DNA of 25,483 bases. Origin: Bacillota bacterium. GTDB taxonomy: Bacteria > Bacillota > Dethiobacteria > DTU022. A program made the position numbers and the translations under genes. The notes beneath the pieces were generated by a model. That model ran no database searches. It had not been told where the DNA came from and worked only from the letters and a program-made list of their open reading frames with translations. Where the stretch lies: positions 1 through 25,483 of the forward strand of contig JAAZIG010000302.1 in NCBI GenBank assembly GCA_012510325.1, in the 5' to 3' direction. This document shows, one piece after another, positions 8,028-15,566 of the stretch (position 1 is the first letter of the stretch; each line of letters opens with the position of its first letter).

Positions 8028-8033
8028 TATAAT
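8028..8033 (+). promoter_or_regulatory. Possible -10 hexamer before the symporter gene
   Basis: An exact TATAAT lies about 72 bases before the symporter start in an AT-rich patch. I find no good -35 hexamer at the usual distance, so only the -10 element can be claimed. Confidence 0.3.
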
Positions 8034-8104
8034 GGAAATCGATATTTTTGCACTCGGCAAAACCGCAGGTGAGGAGACGAGGAGAAATAGGGGGGACGGG
8101 AACG

Positions 8105-9610
8105 ATGGCAATCTCTTTAACCCATCTTGATTGGGCGATTATTCTGCTCTACCTGGCGGCGATGCTCGGCGTAGGCTTCTTTTTCCGGAAAAAACAGAAC
8201 ACTTTTGAGGATTACTTCCTCGCCTCGAAAGGGCTGACCCTGCCTCTGCTCATCGGCACCCTGGTCTCAACATTTTACGGGCTGGACACGCTTTTCGGCA
8301 CCTCCGAGATCGGCTTTTTTGAAGGGGTCACCGGCTTCTTCGCCTACGCCCTGCCTTACAGCGGACTCTACCTGCTGATGGCTTTTCTCGCTCCCCGGTT
8401 TCGCGAACTGGAGGGGAACACCTTTATTGATCTCATCGGCGAACGCTACGGCAAATTTGCTCAGGCCATTTCCGCCTGCTCCTCCTTTTTCTATTCCATC
8501 AATACCATGGAGATGATGGGCATCGGCTTTATCTTCACCCTTATCTTCAAGATTCCTTTCTGGGCCGGTGTCCTCATCGCCGCAGTTATCGTCGTCGCCT
8601 ACACCTACAGCGGGGGGCTCTGGGCGGTGGCGGTAACCGATATGATTCAGTTCACGATCATGGCTCTCTCCCTGGGGCTGACCCTGCTCTTCTGCTGGAG
8701 GGATCTGGGGGGCTACAGCGGTATCTATGCCGGTCTGGGCGCCTATCTGGGCAGCGATCCCTGGTATTACTTTTCTCCTTCGGGGGGCTATCTTACCAGC
8801 GGGGTAATCGCCGCCTACGCCCTGACTTCGTTGGCGGTGCTCTGTGAACCGGCCTTTATGCAGCGGATCTATGCCTCCCGGTCACCCCGGGAGGCCCGGC
8901 GGGCCCTGCTGATCAGCACCCCCATCTGGACCGCCTACGAATTCGCCTGCTGTATGCTCGGCCTGGCCGCTGTTGCCGCCGTCGGCCTTGGGGTAATCGG
9001 AGAACCGCATGCCAATCAGGCGCTCCTGGCGCTGGCGGTGCGCTACCTGCCTCCCGGTCTCATCGGTCTTTTCCTCGCCGGAGTGCTCGCCGCGGCGATG
9101 TCCACGGCCGACTCCTATTTTCTGGTCTCTTCGGGGAATCTGGTTTACGATCTGTACCGGCCCCTCTGCAAACCGGATCTTTCCCCACAGAAACTGATGA
9201 CCTACACCAAACGGGCGGTCCTGCTCTCGGCGGCGGTATCGGTGGCCCTGGCCTTCTATTTCGAGCGGATCATGGGCGCATGGGTGTTCCAGGCCAGTAT
9301 CCTGATCAATACCGTGTTGATCCCCCTGTACGCCGCCGTCTTTCTCAAAAAGTTACCGCAGAGCAAGCTCGGGGGCAGCCTGGCTGCCGCCACCGGTTTT
9401 TTCGGCACCATCTGCTACTACCTGCTCATCACCACCGCCGGATACTTTTCCGAGGAGTGGGGCACCATGGTCCTGCGGCTCAACCTCTGCGGCCGCACCG
9501 TGGAACTCTGGCAGGAGTACGGCATCTTTTTGATCCCCCCCTTTGTTCTGCTGGCCTTTCTGGTGGGAGTGCTCTGCGGGAATAAAAGGGAGCCGGAGGA
9601 GGCGCTTTAG
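8105..9610 (+). CDS. Sodium:solute symporter family transporter
   Basis: The 501-residue product is a polytopic membrane protein of the SSS family, which drives solute uptake with Na+. It has roughly 12-13 hydrophobic helices. Family marks include LASKGLTLPLLIGTLVST near the N-terminus, TYSGGLWAVAVTDMIQF in the middle, and AAAMSTADSYFLVSSGNL, which corresponds to the Na+-site region of the family. The ATG at 8105 was chosen over the upstream end of the open frame at 8048 because a GGGGGGAC site lies about nine bases before it and the N-terminus is then typical. The substrate cannot be told from sequence; panthothenate-, proline- or acetate-type permeases are all possible. A 40-codon membrane gene starts directly after the stop. 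Confidence 0.9.
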   Translation: MAISLTHLDWAIILLYLAAMLGVGFFFRKKQNTFEDYFLASKGLTLPLLIGTLVSTFYGLDTLFGTSEIGFFEGVTGFFAYALPYSGLYLLMAFLAPRFRELEGNTFIDLIGERYGKFAQAISACSSFFYSINTMEMMGIGFIFTLIFKIPFWAGVLIAAVIVVAYTYSGGLWAVAVTDMIQFTIMALSLGLTLLFCWRDLGGYSGIYAGLGAYLGSDPWYYFSPSGGYLTSGVIAAYALTSLAVLCEPAFMQRIYASRSPREARRALLISTPIWTAYEFACCMLGLAAVAAVGLGVIGEPHANQALLALAVRYLPPGLIGLFLAGVLAAAMSTADSYFLVSSGNLVYDLYRPLCKPDLSPQKLMTYTKRAVLLSAAVSVALAFYFERIMGAWVFQASILINTVLIPLYAAVFLKKLPQSKLGGSLAAATGFFGTICYYLLITTAGYFSEEWGTMVLRLNLCGRTVELWQEYGIFLIPPFVLLAFLVGVLCGNKREPEEAL

Positions 9611-9733
9611 ATGAACGGATGGGATCTGGGAGTCTACCTGGCGGCGGCAGTGCTGATCATCGCTCCCACCGGGCTGTTCTTCAGCTATGTGCGGGAGATC
9701 GCCCGGCGGCTGCGGGAGGATGATTGGCATTAA
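9611..9733 (+). CDS. Small single-pass membrane protein, possible symporter accessory subunit
   Basis: A 40-codon frame begins with an ATG immediately after the symporter TAG. The product starts MNGWDLGVYLAAAVLII, has one hydrophobic helix at about residues 7-26, then a basic tail with REIARRLRED. The preceding GGAGGAGG, in the last codons of the symporter, is a strong ribosome binding site at suitable spacing. Short one-helix subunits are encoded next to several SSS and NSS transporters in other bacteria, which makes an accessory or stability role plausible. I cannot assign it to a named family. The zero-gap arrangement and strong ribosome binding site argue that it is real. Confidence 0.65.
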   Translation: MNGWDLGVYLAAAVLIIAPTGLFFSYVREIARRLREDDWH

Positions 9734-9735
9734 AA

Positions 9736-9757
9736 AAGCCCGGCACCTGCCGGGCTT
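9736..9757. terminator. Hairpin terminator between symporter genes and rpsU
   Basis: GCCCGGC and GCCGGGC pair around an ACCT loop, extended by AA/TT. On the minus strand the stem is followed by six T residues, so it is a good intrinsic terminator for rpsU, about 75 bases downstream of its stop. On the plus strand it lies directly after the small membrane gene but has only a short T run, so it may also end that transcript less efficiently. Confidence 0.8.
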
Positions 9758-9830
9758 CTACGGCCACTTCAGCAAAAGGGATAACGGCTTCTCCGGCGAA
9801 TCGGCAACTCTGCCGACGAAACCGCACCGC

Positions 9831-10007
9831 TTAGCGATAACGACGTTTCCGCGCCGCCTCAGATTTTTTCTTGCGACGGACAGACGGTTTTTCATAGTGT
9901 CTCCGGCGGCGTGCTTCTGACAAAATGCCTGTCCGGGCGCACTTTCTTTTAAACCTTCTCAGGGCCCTGTCAAGGGATTCATCCTTCCCCACCTTGACTT
10001 CAGCCAT
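9831..10007 (-). CDS. rpsU: 30S ribosomal protein S21 (bS21)
   Basis: The 58-residue, very basic protein is bS21, a small-subunit protein near the anti-Shine-Dalgarno end of 16S rRNA that aids initiation. The N-terminal AEVKVGKDESLDRALRRFKR is diagnostic, and the C-terminus is the usual run of Arg and Lys. The open frame extends to 10028 but the ATG at 10007 follows a GGGGGG-rich ribosome binding site and gives the standard N-terminus. It lies 56 bases after the HIT gene, the common hit-rpsU neighbour pair in Firmicutes, and is followed by an intrinsic terminator. Confidence 0.97.
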   Translation of the reverse strand: MAEVKVGKDESLDRALRRFKRKCARTGILSEARRRRHYEKPSVRRKKKSEAARKRRYR

Positions 10008-10063
10008 AGCTATCCCCCCCCTCTGCACAAACCATCACCGAAAATGGCGGAGCGGATAAACCC

Positions 10064-10426
10064 CTAAACTCCCCGCCCATCGGCAATATCAGGCGATAAC
10101 ATTTTTCCTCCCAGAAGATGCAGATGCAGGTGAAAGACCACCTGGCCACCTTCCTTGCCGCAGTTTATCACTAACCGGTACCCGGAGCGGTCCAGATTAA
10201 AGGACCGGGCGAGGTCGTTGGCGACGCCTATCAGGCGCCCCATCAGCGGGGCATCCTCTGCTTTCAGGTCAGCCAGAGTGGGGATATGTCTGCGCGGAAC
10301 GATCAAAAGATGCACCGGAGCGGCGGGAAAAAGATCCTTGAACGCGATAATCTCGTCGTCTTCATAGACGATCTCCGCTTCGCTCTCCTTGTTGATTATA
10401 CGACAGAAAATACAATCGGCAGACAT
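10064..10426 (-). CDS. HIT-family (HINT-type) nucleotide-binding protein
   Basis: This 120-residue histidine-triad protein is of the HINT branch, purine nucleotide phosphoramidases. The catalytic triad motif HLHLHLLGG has His99, His101 and His103. Cys5 and Cys8, with His47 and His99, match the zinc-binding arrangement seen in many bacterial members. Length is normal. The ATG follows a perfect AGGAGG. It is first in a two-gene unit with rpsU. The physiological substrate in bacteria is not settled. Confidence 0.94.
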   Translation of the reverse strand: MSADCIFCRIINKESEAEIVYEDDEIIAFKDLFPAAPVHLLIVPRRHIPTLADLKAEDAPLMGRLIGVANDLARSFNLDRSGYRLVINCGKEGGQVVFHLHLHLLGGKMLSPDIADGRGV

Positions 10427-10453
10427 CTGTTACCTCCTGCACACAATGATGCC

Positions 10454-10482
10454 ATTATAGCACAGAGTAATCGCCTTGGAAA
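10454..10482 (-). promoter_or_regulatory. Promoter for HIT-rpsU (extended -10)
   Basis: On the minus strand TATAAT (10454-10459) is preceded by TGC, giving an extended -10, and TTTCCA (10477-10482) sits 17 bases upstream as a weak -35. It is a sigma-A-type promoter about 28 bases before the HIT start. It faces away from the mnmH promoter in the same spacer. Confidence 0.7.
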
Positions 10483-10581
10483 ACGCCTGTCAGGGCGATA
10501 CGGTTACCCTTTTTAGATTCGGGACCGGTCCTGCTTTTACCTTTTTTTCCGGAGAGACTTTTTTGAGCCCCGCCGCGCGCC

Positions 10582-10611
10582 TTGCACAGATTTGTCCAAC
10601 TGAGCTATAAT
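10582..10611 (+). promoter_or_regulatory. Promoter for mnmH
   Basis: TTGCAC (10582-10587) and TATAAT (10606-10611) are separated by 18 bases, a good sigma-A-type promoter. Transcription would begin near 10618, about 36 bases before the chosen mnmH start. Confidence 0.75.
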
Positions 10612-10653
10612 AAAATCAACTTAACTGAAGGACAGGAAGGGGTGCGCTCCTCC

Positions 10654-11712
10654 ATGGAGCTGACTATTGCAGTGGAAGAAGCAGTCGGCAGAGATGATCT
10701 CATCTTTGTCGATCTCCGCTCCCCGGCGGAATATGCCCGGGCCTCCATCCCGGGCTCCGTCAATATACCCCTGTTCGACAACGCCGAGCGCGAAAAGCTC
10801 GGCCTGCGCTATCACGGTGAGGGAGATCTGGCCGCCCGGCGCAGCGCCCTGGCCATGGCTGCACCAAAGCTGCCGGCGCTGCTGGACGCCATCGCCGCTG
10901 CCGCCGGTGAAAGGATCCCGGTGCTCTACTGCTGGCGGGGCGGATTGCGCAGCCGCAGTATCCATCTGCTCCTCGATCTCGCCGGCATCGATTCCTTCCG
11001 CCTGCTGGGAGGTTATCGCGCCTACCGCCGTCTGGTGCACCGCCGCCTGAAGAGCTATCCCGTGCAAAGCACATTTGTCGTTTTGCACGGGTTAACCGGT
11101 ACCGGTAAAACCGCTGTGATCACGAAACTGATGGAGCAGGGTTACCCGGCGATAGATCTGGAGGGGCTGGCCTGCCACCGCGGTTCGCTATTTGGCGCCA
11201 TCGGACTGGGCCGGCAGCCGTCGCAAAAAGATTTTGAAGCGCTGCTGCTGCAGGAGCTCGACCGGCTCAACGGGGCGCCCCGCATCGCCATCGAGGGCGA
11301 GGGGCGCCGGATCGGTCGAATCCATCTGCCCAATTTTCTGGCCGAAGCGATGGAAAGAGGCGAACACCTCCTGCTGACGGCTCCGCTGAAGCTGAGGGCG
11401 CACCGGATCGTCGGGGAGTACCTGCCCGCGCTCCATCTGGAGGAAGAGCTGAACGGGATCCGGGAGGCGATCCTTTCCCTGCGCCCCCGCCTGGGGAGTG
11501 CCGCCGTCGGGCAGCTGCTCGAGGATCTTGCCGCCGGCCGCTACGAAACGGTCGCCGCTTCACTCTGCCGCAACTATTACGACCTTCTCTACAGCGATGC
11601 CCGCCCGGAGCGCCGCCCTTTCACCGCGGTTATCGACAGCAGCGAGATCGACGGGGCTGCGGAAGAGCTGGCCGCTCTGCTGCAGCCGAAGGAGACACCG
11701 GCTGTTAAATAG
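10654..11712 (+). CDS. mnmH: tRNA 2-selenouridine synthase MnmH (SelU/YbbB)
   Basis: MnmH converts 2-thiouridine to 2-selenouridine at wobble position 34 of tRNAs for Lys, Glu and Gln, through a geranylated intermediate, with selenophosphate as donor. The 352-residue product has an N-terminal rhodanese domain with the catalytic loop CWRGGLRSRS (Cys93) and a C-terminal P-loop domain with GLTGTGKT at 146-153. Earlier marks such as IPGSVNIPL fit the family. The ATG at 10654 gives the usual N-terminus; an in-frame GTG at 10642 lies too close to the AGGAAGG site, while the ATG is somewhat far (13 bases), so the start is not certain. It heads a plus-strand unit with a YlbF-family gene and a HAD gene. 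Its presence implies selenophosphate synthesis elsewhere in the genome. Confidence 0.94.
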   Translation: MELTIAVEEAVGRDDLIFVDLRSPAEYARASIPGSVNIPLFDNAEREKLGLRYHGEGDLAARRSALAMAAPKLPALLDAIAAAAGERIPVLYCWRGGLRSRSIHLLLDLAGIDSFRLLGGYRAYRRLVHRRLKSYPVQSTFVVLHGLTGTGKTAVITKLMEQGYPAIDLEGLACHRGSLFGAIGLGRQPSQKDFEALLLQELDRLNGAPRIAIEGEGRRIGRIHLPNFLAEAMERGEHLLLTAPLKLRAHRIVGEYLPALHLEEELNGIREAILSLRPRLGSAAVGQLLEDLAAGRYETVAASLCRNYYDLLYSDARPERRPFTAVIDSSEIDGAAEELAALLQPKETPAVK

Positions 11713-11736
11713 ATCACAAATAAGAGAGGTGTAAAG

Positions 11737-12129
11737 ATGAATCCTTACGATGCCGCCCACCGGTTGACCAAAGCGCTGCGGGAGTCAGCCGAATTAAAGG
11801 AGTACAGCGAAGCTCAGAAAGTGATGGTCAACGACAGCGCCGCCCGGGAGATGCTCATCGATTTTCGGAAAGAGCAGTTTCTCCTGCAGAGGCAAAAACT
11901 GTCCGGTCTGGAGATAGCCCCGGAGCAGAATGAAAAACTGGAACGACTTTATGAAGTGTTGAACCTGAATTTAACGGTGAAACGTTTTCTGGAGGCGGAA
12001 TTCCGCTTTAGCAGACTCATCGGGGACATTCAGAGTATAATCGGCGAGGCCACCGCAGAGCTGATCGATCCGGAGCTGCTGGAGCAGCTCAGTGAATCGT
12101 GGGGCGATGAAGATGATGAAGAATATTAA
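11737..12129 (+). CDS. YlbF/YmcA-family protein
   Basis: This 130-residue, mostly helical protein has an acidic C-terminus ending in WGDEDDEEY. The region VNDSAAREMLIDFRKEQ and the spacing of the helices fit the YlbF/YmcA family (Com_YlbF). In Bacillus these proteins form a complex with YaaT that affects RNase Y-dependent mRNA processing, competence, biofilm and sporulation. The ATG follows GAGAGGTG at good spacing and lies 24 bases after mnmH. Its 3' end overlaps the start of the HAD gene. Which paralogue it corresponds to is unclear. Confidence 0.82.
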   Translation: MNPYDAAHRLTKALRESAELKEYSEAQKVMVNDSAAREMLIDFRKEQFLLQRQKLSGLEIAPEQNEKLERLYEVLNLNLTVKRFLEAEFRFSRLIGDIQSIIGEATAELIDPELLEQLSESWGDEDDEEY

Positions 12130-12874
12130 ATTCGATCCGATGCCCGAACAGCGTTATGAAGCCCTGCTGATCGATCTCGATGGAACCCTCATCGAGCTGG
12201 AGCTGGAACAGTTTATTAGCGCATACTTCAAAGCGCTCACGGTACATTTTGCCGAGCTGTACCCCCCGGAGCAGTTTTCCGGACATTTGCTCAGATCCAC
12301 CAAGACGATAATATCCCACCGGGAGCCGGATCAGACCAATGAAGCGGTCTTTTTTGACGATTTTTGCTCCCGCGTGGGGATTGATCGGGCTGCCATCGAC
12401 CCGCTGCTCCATATATTTTACCGCGACGAATTCCCCCGCCTGCGCTCATGCAGTGCCTCCCGCCCCGATGCCCGGAAAGTACTGGAGGCGGCGCAGCGGC
12501 AGGGGCTGAAGCTGGTCCTGGCAACTCAGCCAATTTTCCCCCGCAGCGCAGCCCTCGAGCGGCTCTCCTGGGGGGGGCTCTCTGAAGATTATTTTGATCT
12601 CATCACCACCCTGGAGAATATGCATTCCTGCAAACCCCATCCCGAATATTATCTGGAGATCGCCTCCCGCATCGGGGTCTCTCCGGAGCAGTGCCTGATG
12701 GCGGGAAACGATACCGTTGAGGATATCAGCGCAGCAAAAACCGGCATGGGCACATTTCTCGTCGAGGGAGGAATCATCGACCGCGGCGAGGCGGCCCTGC
12801 CGTCCGATTATCGGGGGACGCTGGCGGAACTGGCCGCGTTCATCGAAAACGATTTTCCGCCGGCGAAGGTTTAA
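12092..12874 (+). CDS. HAD-family hydrolase (phosphatase-like)
   Basis: This is a haloacid dehalogenase superfamily enzyme, probably a small-molecule phosphatase. Motif I is LLIDLDGTL with Asp28 and Asp30, motif II Thr is in LATQP, the motif III Lys is in CKPHPEYY, and motif IV is GNDTVEDISAA, so the active site is complete. A helical cap follows motif I. The substrate cannot be predicted. The start is uncertain: GTG at 12092 has GGAG seven bases upstream, while ATGs at 12107, 12113 and 12116 are in frame but have weaker sites. Any of them overlaps the end of the YlbF gene, suggesting coupled translation. The stop overlaps the convergent gene on the minus strand. Confidence 0.86.
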   Translation: MNRGAMKMMKNIKFDPMPEQRYEALLIDLDGTLIELELEQFISAYFKALTVHFAELYPPEQFSGHLLRSTKTIISHREPDQTNEAVFFDDFCSRVGIDRAAIDPLLHIFYRDEFPRLRSCSASRPDARKVLEAAQRQGLKLVLATQPIFPRSAALERLSWGGLSEDYFDLITTLENMHSCKPHPEYYLEIASRIGVSPEQCLMAGNDTVEDISAAKTGMGTFLVEGGIIDRGEAALPSDYRGTLAELAAFIENDFPPAKV

Positions 12875-12884
12875 TCGCCGGCGG
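12857..12884. terminator. Perfect hairpin shared by two convergent genes
   Basis: CCGCCGGCGA (12857-12866) and TCGCCGGCGG (12875-12884) are exact reverse complements around an 8-base loop that contains the stop codons of both convergent genes. The stem would be very stable in either transcript. No long T run follows on either side, so it may act as an mRNA 3' end protector or a weak bidirectional terminator. Confidence 0.65.
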
Positions 12885-13431
12885 TCTCTCCACCCGACTG
12901 CGGCGGATCCGCCAGAGCAGCTTTGCTCCCAGCCCCGCTCTCCTCCCCGGGGGAGAAGATCTCATCCATGATCTGCTCCTTCTCATCGAGGAAGAGCCAG
13001 CGGGGCTGCTCCCCGACTTTCTCCCGCTCCACGGTGACCAGATGGTAGCTGTGCGGCTGGGCCAGCACTCTCACCTGCACCTGAACAGTGCCGTCCTCCT
13101 GCGGGTAGACCTGCACACTTTCAATTTCGCTGTTCGTGGCGCTGACGGCATACTCAAAAGCAGGATTAAAGGGGTAATCCGGCAAAGCGCTGTTCTCCTG
13201 CCGCAGCCGGGTCCAGGATTCCATCGTCGCGATGACCTCAAAAGAGGTCGGTGCGCTGAGATCGCCGCGATCGGCGGTGACAAATGTGATGGCGTTTTTC
13301 GATTCTTCATCGGGGGCTACTGCTGGTATTTCACGAAAAAAATTGTCGTACACAGAAAGGCTCACTAAAAGAACGAGCAAAAACAGAAGAGGCAACAGGC
13401 GCCTGGCTTCAATGACAAAAAAACGATGCAT
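12871..13431 (-). CDS. Membrane-anchored protein of unknown function
   Basis: The 186-residue product has a short N-terminus with two Arg residues, one hydrophobic helix at about residues 12-28, and a soluble extracytoplasmic part. The region from about residue 62 to 150, including FNPAFEYAVSA and DGTVQVQVRVLAQPHSYHLV, loosely resembles the beta-rich PrcB C-terminal type of domain, but the match is too weak to assign. The C-terminus is a low-complexity Gly/Ser/Ala tail. The ATG follows AAGGGGAG at about nine bases. It lies 61 bases after mtaB and may be the end of the heat-shock operon or separately transcribed. It converges on the HAD gene with a 4-bp overlap of stop codons. Confidence 0.72.
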   Translation of the reverse strand: MHRFFVIEARRLLPLLFLLVLLVSLSVYDNFFREIPAVAPDEESKNAITFVTADRGDLSAPTSFEVIATMESWTRLRQENSALPDYPFNPAFEYAVSATNSEIESVQVYPQEDGTVQVQVRVLAQPHSYHLVTVEREKVGEQPRWLFLDEKEQIMDEIFSPGEESGAGSKAALADPPQSGGETAGD

Positions 13432-13492
13432 GGAAAAGCACTCCCCTTCTTTTAAGGGACTTTTACCATATTCCTATGCATCGTAAAGCAGT

Positions 13493-14797
13493 TTATGTCT
13501 TTCCCCAGAGATATTGTCCCTCCACCTTTTCCAGCCTGACGGGAACCAATTTCCCCGGCCAGCCCCGCCCCCTTCCCTCGAGAGCAACCCGCGTGCGCAG
13601 GTAATGCGGGGTAAAGCCTTCCCCAAAGCGATGCGGAGTCACCTTTTCGATGAGCACCTCCTGGGTGGTGGCAATAAACTTGCGGCGAAAAGCGGCGGCC
13701 ATCTCCTGACCCAGGGCGATCATCTCCCGGCTGCGCCTCTCCATGACCGCCCGCTCAACCTGGCCGCTCATGGCAGCGGCGGCGGTTCCGGGGCGGGCCG
13801 AATAGGTGAAAACGTGGAGGCGGCTGAAGCGCATCGCCCGGACAAAGTTCAGGCTGCGGCGGTGATGCTTCTCCGTCTCCCCCGGAAAACCGACCATGAC
13901 ATCGGCGCTTACCGCCAGATCGCTTCTTCGCTCCCTCAACCAGCGGATCAGATAGAGATACTCCTCCGGGGTATAAGTGCGGTTCATCCGGTGAAGGATC
14001 TCCTGATCCCCGCTCTGCAGGGGAATATGAAGGTGGGGGCAGATCTTTTTTGAGGGGAGCAGCCTCTCGACAAGCTCCCTGGTGATATCGGAAGGTTCGA
14101 TGGAGCTCAACCGGATTCTTTCCAATCCCGGCACCTTCTCCAGCTCCTCCAGAAGAGTCCCCAGGCTGACTTCCTCCAGATCGGCTCCGTAAAGACCGAG
14201 GTGGATTCCCGTAAGCACAAGTTCCCGGTAACCGCTTTCGACCATGGCCCGGGCCCGTTCAGCGGCTTCCGGCGGCGGCAGGCTGCGCAGGGGGCCGCGC
14301 ACGGAGGGGATAATGCAGTAAGTGCAGCCCTGGTCGCACCCCTCCTGCACCTTCAGAAAACCCCGCGACCGGCCCCGGCGGCGCCCCGGCGGAAGCAGTT
14401 CAAAAGGACTGCTCGAGCCATAGGGCCGGACCAGCTCCCGCGGCCGCCCCGGCTCAAGGGAAGCGATGATCTCGAGCAGTTTCTCCCGGCCGTGAGTGCC
14501 GATAATCAGATCGGCCTGCTCCATCGCGCTGATCTCATCGGGAAAGCCCTGGGCATAGCATCCCGTTGCCACGATGAGCGCCTCCGGAGAAATTCGCCGG
14601 GCCCGGCGAATTGCCTTGCGCGACTTGTGATCGCTCAAGCCGGTCACCGTGCAGGTGTTGATCACATAGACATCGGCGGACTTTTTAAAATCGACGATCC
14701 GGTAGCCCTCTTTTTCAAAAAGAGACTGCAGTGCCTCCGTCTCACAGTAGTTCACCTTGCACCCGAGGGTGTAAAAAGCAACTTTTTTCTTCCTCAC
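13493..14797 (-). CDS. mtaB: tRNA t6A37 methylthiotransferase MtaB
   Basis: MtaB (YqeV) is a radical-SAM enzyme that makes ms2t6A at position 37 of tRNA-Lys. The 434-residue protein has the N-terminal methylthiotransferase domain with Cys13 (LGCKVN), Cys49 (NTCTVTG) and Cys80 (TGCYAQ) for one [4Fe-4S] cluster, the radical-SAM motif CDQGCTYC with Cys154, Cys158 and Cys161, and a C-terminal TRAM domain. The start is GTG at 14797, which overlaps the rsmE stop as GTGA. The CKVN version of the first motif fits MtaB rather than MiaB or RimO. The dnaJ-rsmE-mtaB order is common in Firmicutes. Confidence 0.95.
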   Translation of the reverse strand: MRKKKVAFYTLGCKVNYCETEALQSLFEKEGYRIVDFKKSADVYVINTCTVTGLSDHKSRKAIRRARRISPEALIVATGCYAQGFPDEISAMEQADLIIGTHGREKLLEIIASLEPGRPRELVRPYGSSSPFELLPPGRRRGRSRGFLKVQEGCDQGCTYCIIPSVRGPLRSLPPPEAAERARAMVESGYRELVLTGIHLGLYGADLEEVSLGTLLEELEKVPGLERIRLSSIEPSDITRELVERLLPSKKICPHLHIPLQSGDQEILHRMNRTYTPEEYLYLIRWLRERRSDLAVSADVMVGFPGETEKHHRRSLNFVRAMRFSRLHVFTYSARPGTAAAAMSGQVERAVMERRSREMIALGQEMAAAFRRKFIATTQEVLIEKVTPHRFGEGFTPHYLRTRVALEGRGRGWPGKLVPVRLEKVEGQYLWGKT

Positions 14798-15549
14798 CTT
14801 TGGCTCACCCCCAGATCGCCCCAGGCCGCCTGGATCAGGGCAACGGTCACCGCGGCGGCCGTTTCCGTACGCAGAATGCGCGGTCCCAGATGAACAGGAC
14901 TGACCCCGGCGCCGATGAGCGCAGTGATCTCCGCTTCACTGAAACCGCCCTCGGGGCCGATAAAAACAAAAACAGCCTCCTGCTCCTCTGGAAGCCGTTC
15001 CAGCAGCCGGTCCAAACCCCGCTTGTGCTCCCCCTCCCAGGGAAGTACCGCTGTTCTCCCCCGCAGCAGCTCAAGAGCACCGGCAAAGTCCAGCACCGGG
15101 GTGACCTGTGGGAGAACGGCCCGGCGGCACTGCTTCGCCGCCGCGCGGACGAGGCTGCGCCACCGTTTCAGGCGCCCCTCCTCACGGGATTTGCTGAAAC
15201 GGGGAATGCTGCGCTCTGTCACCACGGGGCTGATCTGCTGCACCCCCAACTCCACCGCCTGGCGGACAACCTGATCCATCTTCTCGCCCCGGGCCAACCC
15301 CTGCAGAAGGACGATCCGCCGCGGCGATTCCGCCGCCGGCAGCGGTAATCCCGTCAGCCGGATCAGGCCCCGCTCCGGCCCCAGCGTCTCGACAACCCCG
15401 CGGTAGGCGCTGCCTTTGCCGTCGGCAACAACCACCGCATCGCCCCGGCGCAGGCGAAGCACCCGGTGGGCATGGCCCAGATCTTCCGGCTCGAGCTCGA
15501 TCATCTCTCCGGCGGTCAGGACCGCTCCTTCTTTAAAAAAATAGCGCAT
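14794..15549 (-). CDS. rsmE: 16S rRNA m3U1498 methyltransferase RsmE
   Basis: RsmE is a SPOUT-class enzyme that methylates N3 of U1498 in 16S rRNA with S-adenosylmethionine. The 251-residue product has the N-terminal PUA-like domain (HAHRVLRLRRGD) and the SPOUT knot, with IGPEGGF at about 197-203 and LGPRILRTETA at 221-231, which form the cofactor site. The ATG has a GGGGAGAAG site. It begins 17 bases after dnaJ. In many Firmicutes prmA sits between dnaJ and rsmE; it is absent here. The overlap with mtaB suggests coupled translation. Confidence 0.95.
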   Translation of the reverse strand: MRYFFKEGAVLTAGEMIELEPEDLGHAHRVLRLRRGDAVVVADGKGSAYRGVVETLGPERGLIRLTGLPLPAAESPRRIVLLQGLARGEKMDQVVRQAVELGVQQISPVVTERSIPRFSKSREEGRLKRWRSLVRAAAKQCRRAVLPQVTPVLDFAGALELLRGRTAVLPWEGEHKRGLDRLLERLPEEQEAVFVFIGPEGGFSEAEITALIGAGVSPVHLGPRILRTETAAAVTVALIQAAWGDLGVSQR

Positions 15550-15566
15550 CGCTTCTCCCCGGCCGG

